Assembly (NCBI GenBank): GCA_039707655.1
Contig: CM077676.1
Coordinates: 83,105,895-83,169,894 of the forward strand
Reading direction: 5' to 3'
DNA length: 64,000 nucleotides
DNA from: Elymus sibiricus
Lineage: Eukaryota > Streptophyta > Magnoliopsida > Poales > Poaceae
Part shown: in pieces, positions 56,109-64,000 of the stretch
How the letters are laid out: each line of letters starts with the position of its first letter
Numbering within the stretch: the first letter of the stretch is position 1
The notes under the pieces: model-generated
Databases searched by the model: none
Seen by the model: only the letters and a program-made list of their open reading frames with translations
What the model was told of the DNA's origin: nothing
Program-made: the position numbers and the translations under genes

Positions 56109-56219
56109 TGTTAGATGTATTAGATGTGTATAGTCTCTCTTTTCGGTTTATCCCCATTGTACACATGTATATGTACGGGCCCTTGGCCCTTCTGAGAATG
56201 TAGTTGCTCATTCCTAACA
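56109..56219 (+). repeat. 5' LTR of the short-LTR Copia, 111 bp
   Basis: TGTTAGATG...TTCCTAACA; differs from the 3' LTR at two positions (ACGGGCC/ACTGGCC and CCTTCTG/CCTCCTG). Confidence 0.93.
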
Positions 56220-56749
56220 TGGTATCAGATGCTTAGGTTTCTCTCCCGCTCCCGCACGCTCGCAGCTCCGTGCCTAGCTCCCCGTCGCCGGCCATCTCCG
56301 CCCCCGTCTCCGGCCACCTCCTCCCCCGCCGCCGGCCATCTCTTCCGCGGCCGCCGCCGGCCGTCTGCGCCTCACCCGCACCCGGCCAAAGCCGCTGCTG
56401 CTGCTCCCCGCAGCTGCTGCTCCCGCAGCTGCAGCTTGAGCAGGCCCGGCGAGGCCGGCCTCCCAGCCCGCGCCCGCGCCCGCAGGCGCCCGCAGGCTAC
56501 TCCGCGCGCCGCCCCGAGCCGTCTCCGCCTGCGGCTGCTGCGGCCGGCGGCGCCTGACCTCTTCTCCGGCCGCCGCCGCCCGCCCGGCCTGCGCCCCGCC
56601 GCGCCCGCCTGCCTCCGCCGGCTGCCGCCACCTGCCTCGCCCGGCCGCCGCCTGCCTCACCCGCTCGGCCGCTGCGTCTGGGCGAGCCCGATCCCGATCC
56701 AGATCGGGGTCTACTGTAGCAGTTGACAAAAAAAAACAGAGAGTTCCTC
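56220..56749 (+). other. GC-rich leader with primer binding site and a 165-codon upstream frame
   Basis: TGGTATCAGATGC (56220-56232) is the primer binding site. An ATG at 56229, inside that site, opens a 165-codon frame (MLRFLSRSRTLAAP...) extremely rich in Pro, Ala and Arg. It ends with TGA at 56724-56726, just before a run of nine A and 24 bp upstream of the gag-pol ATG. Low complexity suggests it may not encode a real protein, but an upstream frame of this length would affect translation of gag-pol. Confidence 0.6.
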
Positions 56750-59700
56750 ATGTCTTCTTCGGGCTGCGTTGCTGTTCCTCGGTGCTCGGTGATCTTTGAT
56801 GGCACCAACTATGCTGAGTTTGCGGGCTTCATGCGTATCCACATGCGCGGTCTTCTCCTGTGGGGTGTTTTCTCTGGCGAGGTCCCCTGTCCGCCATGCC
56901 CTGTTGCGCCCGTGGCCCCAATACCCCCGGTGCCACCGGTCCTTGCTGCTGATGCTTCTCAGGCTAACCGGGATGCAGCCAAGGCTCTCGATGACGCTGC
57001 GGTTGATGCTTATGACCAGCAGGTATCCGCTTATTCAGATGCTCTCTCTGTGTACCGTGATGATCTGTCTGCTTACACTCAGTGGTGCAATGATGATGCT
57101 CGTGCTGCTGCTGTTCTCACAGCGAGTGTCCTCCCTCAGTTTGCTTCGGAGTTCATGGGACTTGGCACAGTTGCAGCCATGTGGTCTTACCTCTGTCAGC
57201 GCTATCAGCCCTTTGGTGATGCGCTCTACTTATCTGTGGTGCGTCAGGAGCACGCTCTTCAGCAGGGTGACTCTTCTGTTGATGAGTTCTACACACAGAG
57301 TTCTGCCATCTGGCGCCAGCTTGACTCTCTTCGGACAGTTGTTTGTGGAACTTGCCGTTGCTGCCAGACTATGAGGTCCGACTTGGAGTTTCAGCGCGTC
57401 CATGAGTTCTTATCTCGCCTTCGTTCCGAGTTTGAACCTCGACGTGCTCACTTGCTTGCTCGTGGTCGTGTTCCTATCTCGGAGGTGCTTGCTGAGCTTC
57501 GTGCTGAGGAGACCCGCCTCCGTTCTGCTGGGTTGCTTGCGGTTCCATCTGTGTTGGCTGCTCGAGCTCCTGTGTCGTCTGCTCGTCTCATTGCTCCACC
57601 GCTTCTGCCCACACCTTCAGGGGGGGTGGGTCGCCCTTCTTATGCTGAGAAGGGCCGGTCGCGCCGTGACACTTTCTGTGGCTACTGCTCCAGGCAAGGT
57701 CACCCAGAGTCTGATTGCCGTCAGAAACAGCGAGACCAGAGGCGCTCTTCTATCAGTGGGACTCATGCGTCTCCCTCGACTCCGTCACTCACTGACCAGG
57801 ACATTGTACGCCTCAAGCGTCTACTTGCTTCCTCCGGCTCCTCCTCGACTGGTTCCGCTGCTGCTGTGACTGCATCCACTTCTCCACCACCGTCAGCATC
57901 TACTCAGTCAGGTACATCTATGTGGGTTCTGGATTCTGGAGCCTCCTTTCATATGTCTTCTGATTCTTCCGCGTTGTCTTCTCTCCGACCTCTCGATTTG
58001 CCTGTTAATGTTCTTACCGCCGATGGCACACCTCTTCCTGTTGCTAGTCGTGGTATTCTTTCCACTCCATCTTTTTCTGTTCCTAGTGTTTCTCATGTTC
58101 CTCGCCTTACCATGAATCTTTTTTCCGCTGCCCAACTTATTGATTCTGGTTGTCGTGTCATTCTTGATACCGACTCTTGCTCCATTCAGGATCGTCGCAC
58201 CAAGGCTTTGGTTGGTGCTGGCCCCCGGCGCCGTGAGTCAGAGGGCCTTTGGGAGGTTGACTGGCTTTGTGTTCCTTCCGCTGCCACCACTTCTGCCAGC
58301 TCTCATGCTCTTGCTGCCTCTTCGTCTGCGTCCTTCCAGCAGTGGCATCATCGCCTTGGTCACATATGTGTCTCTCGCTTGTCTTCTTTAGTTCGTCAGG
58401 GCCTCTTAGGGTCTGTATCTGGAGATGTTTCCTTACATTGTAATGGTTGCAGACTTGGCAAACAGACCCAGTTACCTTATCCTACCAGTGAGTCCGTATC
58501 TCAGCATCCTTTTGACTTAGTTCATTCTGATGTCTGGGGTCCTGCTCCCTTTGATTCGAAAGGTGGTCATCGCTACTATGTTTTGTTTATTGATGATTTC
58601 TCTCGCTACACTTGGCTCTACTTCATGAAATCTCGTAGCGAGGTTCTCTCTATATACAAACGATTTGCTGCCATGGTTCACACCCAGTTTTCCACGCCCA
58701 TTCGTACTTTTCGTGCTGACTCCGCTGGAGAGTATATCTCCCAGCTGTTGCGTGGTTTTCTCGCGGAACAGGGTACTCTTGCCCAGTTATCATGTCCTGG
58801 TGCTCATGCTCAGAATGGCGTTGCTGAACGTAAGCATCGTCATCTGCTTGAGACGGCTCGTGCGCTGATGATTGCCGCTTCTCTTCCACCCCACTTTTGG
58901 GTTGAGGCTGTTTCTGCATCCACCTATCTCATCAACATTCAGCCATCGACTGCTCTGCAGGATGGTATTCCTATGGAGTGTCTCACTGGTCGATCTCCTG
59001 ACTACTCAGCTCTTCGTATGTTTGGATGTGTGTGCTATGTCCTTCTTGCCCCGCGAGAACGCACCAAACTGACTGCTCAGTCGGTTGAGTGTGTTTTCCT
59101 TGGCTACAGTGATGAGCACAAGGGCTATCGTTGTTGGGACCCTGTTGGTCGTCGCTTGCGCATCTCGCGTGATGTGACCTTTGATGAGTCTCGCTCTTAC
59201 TACCCTCGCCCTTCCTCCTCGAGTTTCTCTGTGGACGATATTTCTTTCCTTCTCCTTCCTGATACATCCTCCTCTGTGCCTCAGGTCTCTCCTCTTCCTC
59301 CGACCCGTCTCACTCTCCCTCACATGCCACCGACACCACAATCCCCTCCATCCTCCTCTCCACCATCCTCTCCGATCCGTCGGCCTCTCTCTCCTTTTCC
59401 TCTCCACTACACTCGCCGCCCTCGTGTTGAGGATGATTCTCCTGACACATCTTCCACTTCCGATGTTCCTCCTTCCACGCCTCCACCAGTTCATAATCTC
59501 CGTGCTCGACCTCGACCCCCTCTTGATCGCTACTCTCCTGCCAAGTACGGCCTCTCTGTTGTTGCTGAGCTGACTTCCTATCGGGCTGCCCTGACTCAGC
59601 CTGAATGGCAGCTTGCGATGGCCCAGGAGCTTGCTGCCCTTGAGCGTTCTGGCACGTGGGATCTGGTTTCCCTTCCTTCTGGTGTTCGTCCCATCACATG

Positions 59701-61066
59701 CAAGTGGGTCTATAAGATTAAGACTCGCTCTGATGGTTCTCTTGAGCGCTACAAAGCTCGTCTTGTGGCTCGTGGCTTTCAGCAGGAACAGGGACGCGAT
59801 TATGATGAGACATTCGCTCCTGTGGCCCACATGACCACTGTCCGCACTCTTCTTGTTGTTGCTTCTGTTCGTCATTGGTCTGTGTCTCAGCTTGACGTTC
59901 AGAACGCCTTTCTCAATGGTGAGTTGCGTGAGGAGGTTTATATGCAGCCACCCCCAGGGTACTCTGTTCCTGATGGTATGGTCTGCCGACTTCGCCGCTC
60001 TCTCTATGGTCTGAAACAGGCCCCTCGTGCCTGGTTCGAGCGGTTCGCCTCTGTCGTGACTGCCGCGGGCTTCTCACCCAGTGATCATGATCCCGCTTTG
60101 TTCGTTCACACGTCTCCTCGTGGTCGGACTCTTCTCCTTCTCTATGTTGATGACATGATCATCACTGGTGACGACTCTGACTACATTGCCTTTGTTAAGG
60201 CTCGCCTTCGCGACCAGTTCCTCATGACTGATCTTGGTCCACTTCGCTATTTTCTTGGGATTGAGATCTCCTCGACCTCTGATGGCTTCTACATCTCCCA
60301 AGAAAAATATATTCAGGATCTTCTCTCTCGCGCTGCTCTCGGTGATGAGCGCATAGTTGTGACTCCTATGGAGCTCAACGTTCAGCTTCGTGCCTCTGAT
60401 GGTGACCCTCTTCCTAATCCCACTCGCTATCGTCACCTTGTTGGCAGTCTTGTCTATCTTGCTGTTACGCGTCCTGACATCTCCTATCCTGTCCACATCC
60501 TGAGTCAGTTTGTTTCAGCCCCCACCTCTGTCCACTATAGTCATCTCCTCCGTGTTCTACGATATCTTCGTGGCACGATCTCTCAGCGCCTCTTCTTTCC
60601 CCGCTCCAGCTCTCTCGAGCTCCAGGCCTACTCGGATGCTACCTGGGCTAGTGATCCCTCTGATCGACGTTCTCTGTCTGCTTACTGTGTTTTTCTTGGT
60701 GGCTCTCTGATTGCCTGGAAGACAAAGAAACAGACTGCAGTTTCTCGCTCGAGTACAGAGGCTGAGTTGCGAGCAATGGCTATGTTGACGGCTGAAGTGA
60801 TCTGGTTACGATGGCTACTTGAGGATTTTGGTGTGTCGACTACTACCTCGACTCCCTTACTGTCCGACAGCACCGGAGCTATCAGTATTGCCCGTGATCC
60901 GGTGAAGCATGAGCTCACCAAGCACATCGGTGTGGATGCCCACTTTGTGCGTGCTGCAGTTATATGTGGCCATCTCAGGCCCGGCCCGGCCGGCCCTCCC
61001 AGGCCCGGCCCTAAAATCCAGGGCCTAGGCCCGACAGGCTTGCCCGTGGGACGGGCTTGGGCCTGA
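56750..61066 (+). pseudogene. Copia gag-pol, nearly intact but C-terminally replaced by a MITE
   Basis: I place the start at the ATG 56750 ([12 protein letters not shown]); the frame is open a little further up only through a TTG. Visible in order: Gag with [17 protein letters not shown]; zinc knuckle [14 protein letters not shown] (about 57679-57720); protease [11 protein letters not shown]; pre-integrase [13 protein letters not shown]; integrase HSDVWGP, then RADSAGEY and [14 protein letters not shown]; reverse transcriptase [12 protein letters not shown] and [11 protein letters not shown]; RNase [14 protein letters not shown] and [12 protein letters not shown]. At 60961 the frame runs into the MITE and stops at 61064-61066 after about 35 foreign codons. 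The final RNase H segment, which includes the conserved ADFFTK motif, lies beyond the MITE (61302-61439). Otherwise I see no internal stop, so loss of function is probably recent. Confidence 0.9.
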
Positions 61067-61301
61067 GTTTTGACCCCACCAGCAGGGCCGGGCCGGGCTT
61101 GGGCTTGGCTAATTGGAAATTTAAGGAAGAGGCCCGGCCCACGGCCCCAGGCCCGACGGGCTTTTCAGGGCTTGGGCCGGACTTGGGCTTCGAAGTAGGC
61201 TTTATGGCAGGGCCTGGGCCGGGCCTGGGCCTCAGTTTTCTGCCGTGGGCTTTTTAGGGCCAGGCCCAAGCCCGGCCCGGCCCGGCCCATGGCCAGGTAT
61301 A
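60961..61301. mobile_element. hAT-like MITE, 341 bp, in the Copia RNase H
   Basis: It is flanked by the exact 8-bp direct repeat GCTGCAGT (60953-60960 and 61302-61309), the TSD length of hAT transposons. Imperfect terminal inverted repeats read TATATGTGGCCAT at the left and, on the other strand, TATACCTGGCCAT at the right. The body is made of iterated GGCCCGG and GGCTTGGGC words. No coding capacity. Confidence 0.85.
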
Positions 61302-61439
61302 GCTGCAGTACAAGATCAGGTTCTTGCTCTCCACTATGTGCCCTTTGAGTTACAGTTGGCTGACTTCTTCACGAAAGCCCAAACTCGAGCGCAGCACGGG
61401 TTCTTTCTCTCCAAACTCAGTGTGGTTGATCCACCATGA
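61302..61439 (+). pseudogene. Severed C-terminal end of the Copia pol
   Basis: After the MITE the pol frame resumes and ends with a TGA at 61437-61439. It contains LQLADFFTKAQT, the conserved closing motif of Copia RNase H. It is separated from the main frame and has no start of its own. Confidence 0.85.
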
Positions 61440-61440
61440 G

Positions 61441-61452
61441 TTTGAGGGGGGG
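61441..61452 (+). other. Polypurine tract of the short-LTR Copia
   Basis: TTTGAGGGGGGG immediately before the 3' LTR at 61453. Confidence 0.85.
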
Positions 61453-61563
61453 TGTTAGATGTATTAGATGTGTATAGTCTCTCTTTTCGGTTTATCCCCA
61501 TTGTACACATGTATATGTACTGGCCCTTGGCCCTCCTGAGAATGTAGTTGCTCATTCCTAACA
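61453..61563 (+). repeat. 3' LTR of the short-LTR Copia, 111 bp
   Basis: TGTTAGATG...TTCCTAACA followed by TSD ATTCT at 61564-61568. Confidence 0.93.
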
Positions 61564-61747
61564 ATTCTCATGTATACATATATATCTGTAAGAGATGGGA
61601 AGAAGAGGCGTTTGTTCGGAGGCATCCCTTCAGAATAGATGCCTATTGGCAATAGAGAGAGAAGAGATGACTGTCCAGAGAAGATACATGATTGTTCGGG
61701 ATTGGACACACCCGTTTGCTAATTAATTCACTAATTAATTCCTAACA

Positions 61748-62196
61748 AATAAATCAACTAGCATTATGCCGAGGAACGAGGCCAGCCAAACAGAGGTTTC
61801 TTGCACCGAGCCGCCGGTGGAATTGGCCTGATCGATTGCCCGACGCGGCTAGGCCAAAAACTGGGAGCGCCCGGCCACAGAGACAGATATGAACCGAAAC
61901 GGAGTGCACGCTGACTCACGCACATGCTCCTATGTGTTATCCTACGCACGCTCCCTGCCAACCCCGATGGATGCATGTCTCCTCTCATTATCTTATCCGG
62001 TGCAGAGTGTAGTGGAGCGCCCGCCCATCACATGCTCCCATTTTAATATGACCAACGAGGGGGAGCCACCTGTGCTCTGCCGCAGGGCACGCCCGCCGGT
62101 ACCAGTACCAAAACGACGGTCTTGCTTGCTTCCCACCGTATCGTATCAGGTCGTCTTCCTGCCCGGCCGCACGCTGGTGACGCGGTTTCCTGCAAC
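61748..62196. other. Upstream region of the ENOD93 gene
   Basis: Starts with the TSD AATAA of the 26.6-kb block. No gene or transposon is seen in the following 450 bp. GC content rises toward the gene. This is all the native upstream DNA left between the block and the TATA box. Confidence 0.6.
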
Positions 62197-62204
62197 CTAT
62201 AAAT
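62197..62204 (+). promoter_or_regulatory. TATA box of ENOD93 (CTATAAAT)
   Basis: CTATAAAT about 120 bp upstream of the ATG, followed by a pyrimidine-rich stretch (CTCACTCACACTGC near 62239) suitable for transcription start. Confidence 0.75.
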
Positions 62205-62322
62205 CCCGCCGGAGCACCTTGCTCTGCCAATCCCATCTCACTCACACTGCTTACTTGACTTCACTAGCTAGTTCACTTCCTTCGGATCTCGTGCCACAGA
62301 GCTCTCTTCCACGGCCACGAAG

Positions 62323-62826
62323 ATGTCTACGGTGACCCGCGCCCACCTCGACCAGAGGCTCGCCGCCGCCAAGCGCTGCTCCAGAGGTAACCAAAACGAT
62401 GGCAGGCCAGCAATGCCCGTGTCCTTCTGCTGTTAACACTGCAGCCTATGCGCTGAAACTTGATCGCCATTAACATGCCTGTGTTGCTTCGAAACTGCAG
62501 AGGCTGCAATGGCAGGAGCCAAGGCCGCGGCCGTCGCCACCGTCGCAGCCGCAGTCCCCATCGTAAGTAGCCGTTCAGTTCTTCGACGAGAATCCCACCA
62601 GAGTTCACTGCATGTCTGAATGTGTTACCTGTAATTTCAGCTGGCGAGCGTGAGGATGCTGCCATGGGCGAAGGCACACCTGAACCCGACCGGGCAGGCC
62701 CTCATCATCTCCACCGTCGCCGGGATGGCCTACTTCATCGTCGCCGACAAGACCATCCTCTCCATGGCAAGGAAGCACTCCTTCGACGACGCGCCGGAGC
62801 ACCTCAAGAACACCTCCTTCCACTAA
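62323..62826 (+). CDS. ENOD93: Early nodulin 93 family protein, 103 aa, three exons
   Basis: Exons 62323-62386, 62501-62562 and 62641-62826 join in frame to a 103-aa protein. Donors are GTAACC and GTAAGT, acceptors CTGCAG and TTTCAG; both introns are short (114 and 78 nt). The protein has the family signature: LAAAKRCSREAAMAGAKAAA near residues 13-32, then VRMLPWAKAHLNPTGQALI and STVAGMAYFIVADKTIL, ending with a charged tail. Two hydrophobic segments (about 29-48 and 64-83) suggest a small membrane protein. ENOD93 proteins were first found as nodulins but occur in all plants; grass members respond to nitrogen, and a mitochondrial role linked to cytochrome c oxidase has been reported for relatives. 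All conserved parts and signals are present, so the gene is probably functional. GC-rich exons contrast with the surrounding DNA. Confidence 0.93.
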
Positions 62827-62858
62827 TTAGACTGTAGTACGTAGATCAATTAGTGCGC

Positions 62859-62864
62859 AATAAA
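62859..62864 (+). terminator. Poly(A) signal of ENOD93
   Basis: AATAAA 33 bp after the stop codon. Further AT-rich signals occur near 62985, so alternative ends are possible. Confidence 0.55.
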
Positions 62865-63005
62865 ACTGCACGCCGACAGCTATAATGTTCAGCCAGACGT
62901 GCGCTGTGTACTCTGCGTGCAAGCACTTACCTGATTATGTAATGATGTAGCCGTGTTATCTTACTATCTTTCCGGAGATCTTGAGTTAATAACGACTAGA
63001 TTTTT

Positions 63006-63332
63006 GCGAAAACTTTGTTTTTGCCACTCTAGCTTTTGCCCACTTTGCTTACGCCACTCTAAAATTTGACATCTTACTTTTGCCACTCCTAGATTTTGAC
63101 AATACATCACAAATGCCATTGCATGGCAAAAACAATAATTTTTCATTTTACTTTTACCGCTCTTAAATTTTGACAACGTATCACAATTGCCACTCTAAAT
63201 TTTTTGCTTTTGCCACGGAGTGACAATTGTGATAATTGTCAAAAGCTAAGAGTGGCAAAAGCGAGATGTCAAATTCTAGAGTGGCATAAGCAAAGTGGGC
63301 AAAAGCTAGAGTGGCAAAAACAAAGTTTTCCC
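63006..63332. mobile_element. Mutator-like MITE with long inverted repeats, 327 bp
   Basis: The two halves are inverted copies of each other over about 140 bp. The left end GCGAAAACTTTGTTTTTGCC pairs with the right end, which read on the other strand is GGGAAAACTTTGTTTTTGCC. A 9-bp direct repeat TAGATTTTT flanks it (62997-63005 and 63333-63341), the TSD length of Mutator elements. It consists of diverged TTTTGCCACTCTA units. It lies about 180 bp after the ENOD93 stop codon, so transcripts could include it. Confidence 0.85.
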
Positions 63333-63341
63333 TAGATTTTT

Positions 63342-63611
63342 GTACGACTCTGGCTCAAGTGACTTCTTTCTTGTTTGCGATTATCATTTAACATGCGTCA
63401 CAGCATTGCAAAAGACTTAGATAACTCTGGCCCATTGTTTTGATCCTCTGTTCCTCCCCTGTTTTGTTCCCAAATGCACGCGAGGATCATGCCACCTCAC
63501 TCGTTAAATCTTTGGTACGGTTTAATTGAATGAGTTGGAAAATAGTTGCAAGACAAACTAATAAAAAAGCTTAGCCGTTTTGGAACAAGCTTTCAGTACT
63601 AGGGAGGGGAA
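63342..63611. other. Short AT-rich spacer
   Basis: I see nothing coding or repetitive in these 270 bp. Confidence 0.5.
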
Positions 63612-64000
63612 CTTTTGGTCTATGGGTGTATATACACCCTATATGGAAAAAAATTAGTAATTAAATAAAAAGTCAACAAATTCTGAAAATATTTTTGAAA
63701 TAAACTTGACATTTCATTGTACTGGTAAAAACAATTCCACAAAAATAAAAATCTCGTTGGCTTCTTTTCAAAAAAGACAAAAAATCGGTCAAAATAATGT
63801 GAATAGTGACCTATAATAGCAAATAAATTTTGTTTTTTTGCCCTGAAGTCAACGTTGGGTTTCTATTCGTGAAAATTTATATACTAGTGCAAAAGAAAGT
63901 CAAGTTTACTGTAAAAAAAAACTTCCAATTTTTTTGACTTTTTTAAAAATTATTAAAAGAAAATTCCTATATGAGGTGTATATACACCCAGGAACCAAAG
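63612..64000. mobile_element. Inverted-repeat MITE at the window edge
   Basis: CTTTTGGTCTATGGGTGTATATACACCC at the left and, on the other strand from 64000, CTTTGGTTCCTGGGTGTATATACACC form terminal inverted repeats that continue with gaps for about 50 bp (ATATGGAA.../ATATAGGAA...). Inside is AT-rich and non-coding. The right end may extend a few bases beyond the window, so the TSD cannot be checked. Confidence 0.7.

Larger units (their letters stand above)
56109..61563 (+). mobile_element. Short-LTR Ty1/copia element, 5.5 kb, disabled by a MITE
   Basis: Two 111-bp LTRs (56109-56219, 61453-61563) start TGTTAGATGTATTAGATG and end CATTCCTAACA; I count two differences between them. The exact TSD ATTCT is at 56104-56108 and 61564-61568. 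The primer binding site TGGTATCAGATGC follows the LTR at 56220, and a purine tract TTTGAGGGGGGG precedes the second LTR. One long gag-pol frame fills the middle and is broken only near its 3' end by a 341-bp insertion. The codon usage and GC-rich leader contrast with the AT-rich host element, as expected for a separate, younger arrival. Confidence 0.95.
35116..61747 (-). mobile_element. Old degenerate Ty1/copia element enlarged to 26.6 kb by nested insertions
   Basis: The left LTR (35116-35366, 251 bp) and right LTR (56038-61747, interrupted) share TGTTGGAGTAAAACG...AATTCCTAACA. The exact TSD AATAA lies at 35111-35115 and 61748-61752. CTCCCCCTTG just inside the left LTR is a purine tract on the minus strand. 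CGTTATCAGCAC on the minus strand just inside the right LTR is a Copia-type primer binding site. So the element reads right to left: LTR, leader, gag (53180), integrase (41280), reverse transcriptase (36800), LTR. Removing the insertions leaves about 7-8 kb. All coding parts are broken. It is the oldest element of this block. Confidence 0.92.
56038..61747 (-). repeat. 5' LTR (minus orientation) of the old Copia, split by a Copia insertion
   Basis: 56038-56108 and 61569-61747 together match the 251-bp LTR at 35116-35366. Everything between belongs to the younger Copia (56109-61563) and its TSD. Confidence 0.9.

Noticed and set aside
56274..56729. Gly/Arg/Ala-rich minus-strand frame of 151 aa in the Copia leader
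   Set aside because: Low-complexity product of GCC-rich leader DNA, with similar frames in several phases on both strands.
56720..56745. A-rich slippery site for ribosomal frameshifting
   Set aside because: The nine-A run lies after the stop of the upstream frame and before the gag-pol ATG, so slippage there would not join the two frames.
59006..59875. 289-aa minus-strand frame opposite Copia pol
   Set aside because: It is the antisense of a clear integrase/reverse transcriptase coding region with strong codon bias; composition is what such a shadow gives.

Overview
The window looks like nuclear DNA of a large-genome grass, most likely Triticeae (wheat, barley, rye or Aegilops). This rests on three things: LTRs of the Angela/BARE type, several Athila-type LTRs beginning TGATACGTCTCC, and a spliced early nodulin 93 gene with grass-like GC-rich exons. 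Species and chromosome cannot be told from the sequence. About 90% of the window is transposable elements nested inside one another. Most element boundaries below were fixed by reading both ends and matching target-site duplications (TSDs).

Left block (1-9446): a young, full-length Ty1/copia element (5' LTR cut by the window edge, intact 1327-aa gag-pol at 2448-6431, 3' LTR 6463-8602). It abuts an inverted, truncated older LTR of the same family (8603-9304), which abuts a minus-strand Athila-type LTR fragment (9305-9446).

Second block (9447-31913): a low-copy stretch, then a solo LTR of a long-LTR Del/Tekay-like family (10120-31908, TSD GAAGG) split by three later insertions: a gag-protease-only Athila-type element (10874-18458, TSD GCCTC), an Angela-like solo LTR on the minus strand (18723-20585, TSD CCCGC), and a second Athila-type element (21561-29767, TSD TGTAG).

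Gene island 1 (31914-35115): low-copy DNA with a candidate gene for a 66-aa secreted peptide (32517-32717). Its promoter holds three identical 16-bp motifs just upstream of a TATA box. A LINE 3' fragment and a probable CACTA terminus follow.

Third block (35116-61747, TSD AATAA): one old degenerate minus-strand Copia element enlarged to 26.6 kb by nesting. Inside it are an unclassified 2.8-kb solo-LTR-like element (37029-39845); an Athila-type solo LTR (TSD TCTCA), itself invaded by a 9.3-kb non-autonomous long-LTR element (43006-52351); and, within its right LTR, a near-intact short-LTR Copia (56109-61563, TSD ATTCT) whose pol is broken by a 341-bp hAT-like MITE (TSD GCTGCAGT).

Gene island 2 (61748-64000): a three-exon ENOD93 gene (62323-62826) with TATA box and poly(A) signal. 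Two inverted-repeat MITEs lie downstream. Only about 450 bp separates the gene's TATA box from the retrotransposon block.

No ordinary multi-gene pathway or operon is present. The unusual items are the peptide gene with its repeated promoter motif, the inverted LTR pair next to a young Copia, the iterated polypurine-tract-like motifs in one Athila-type element, and a palindromic 15-mer array found in two unrelated LTR-like elements.
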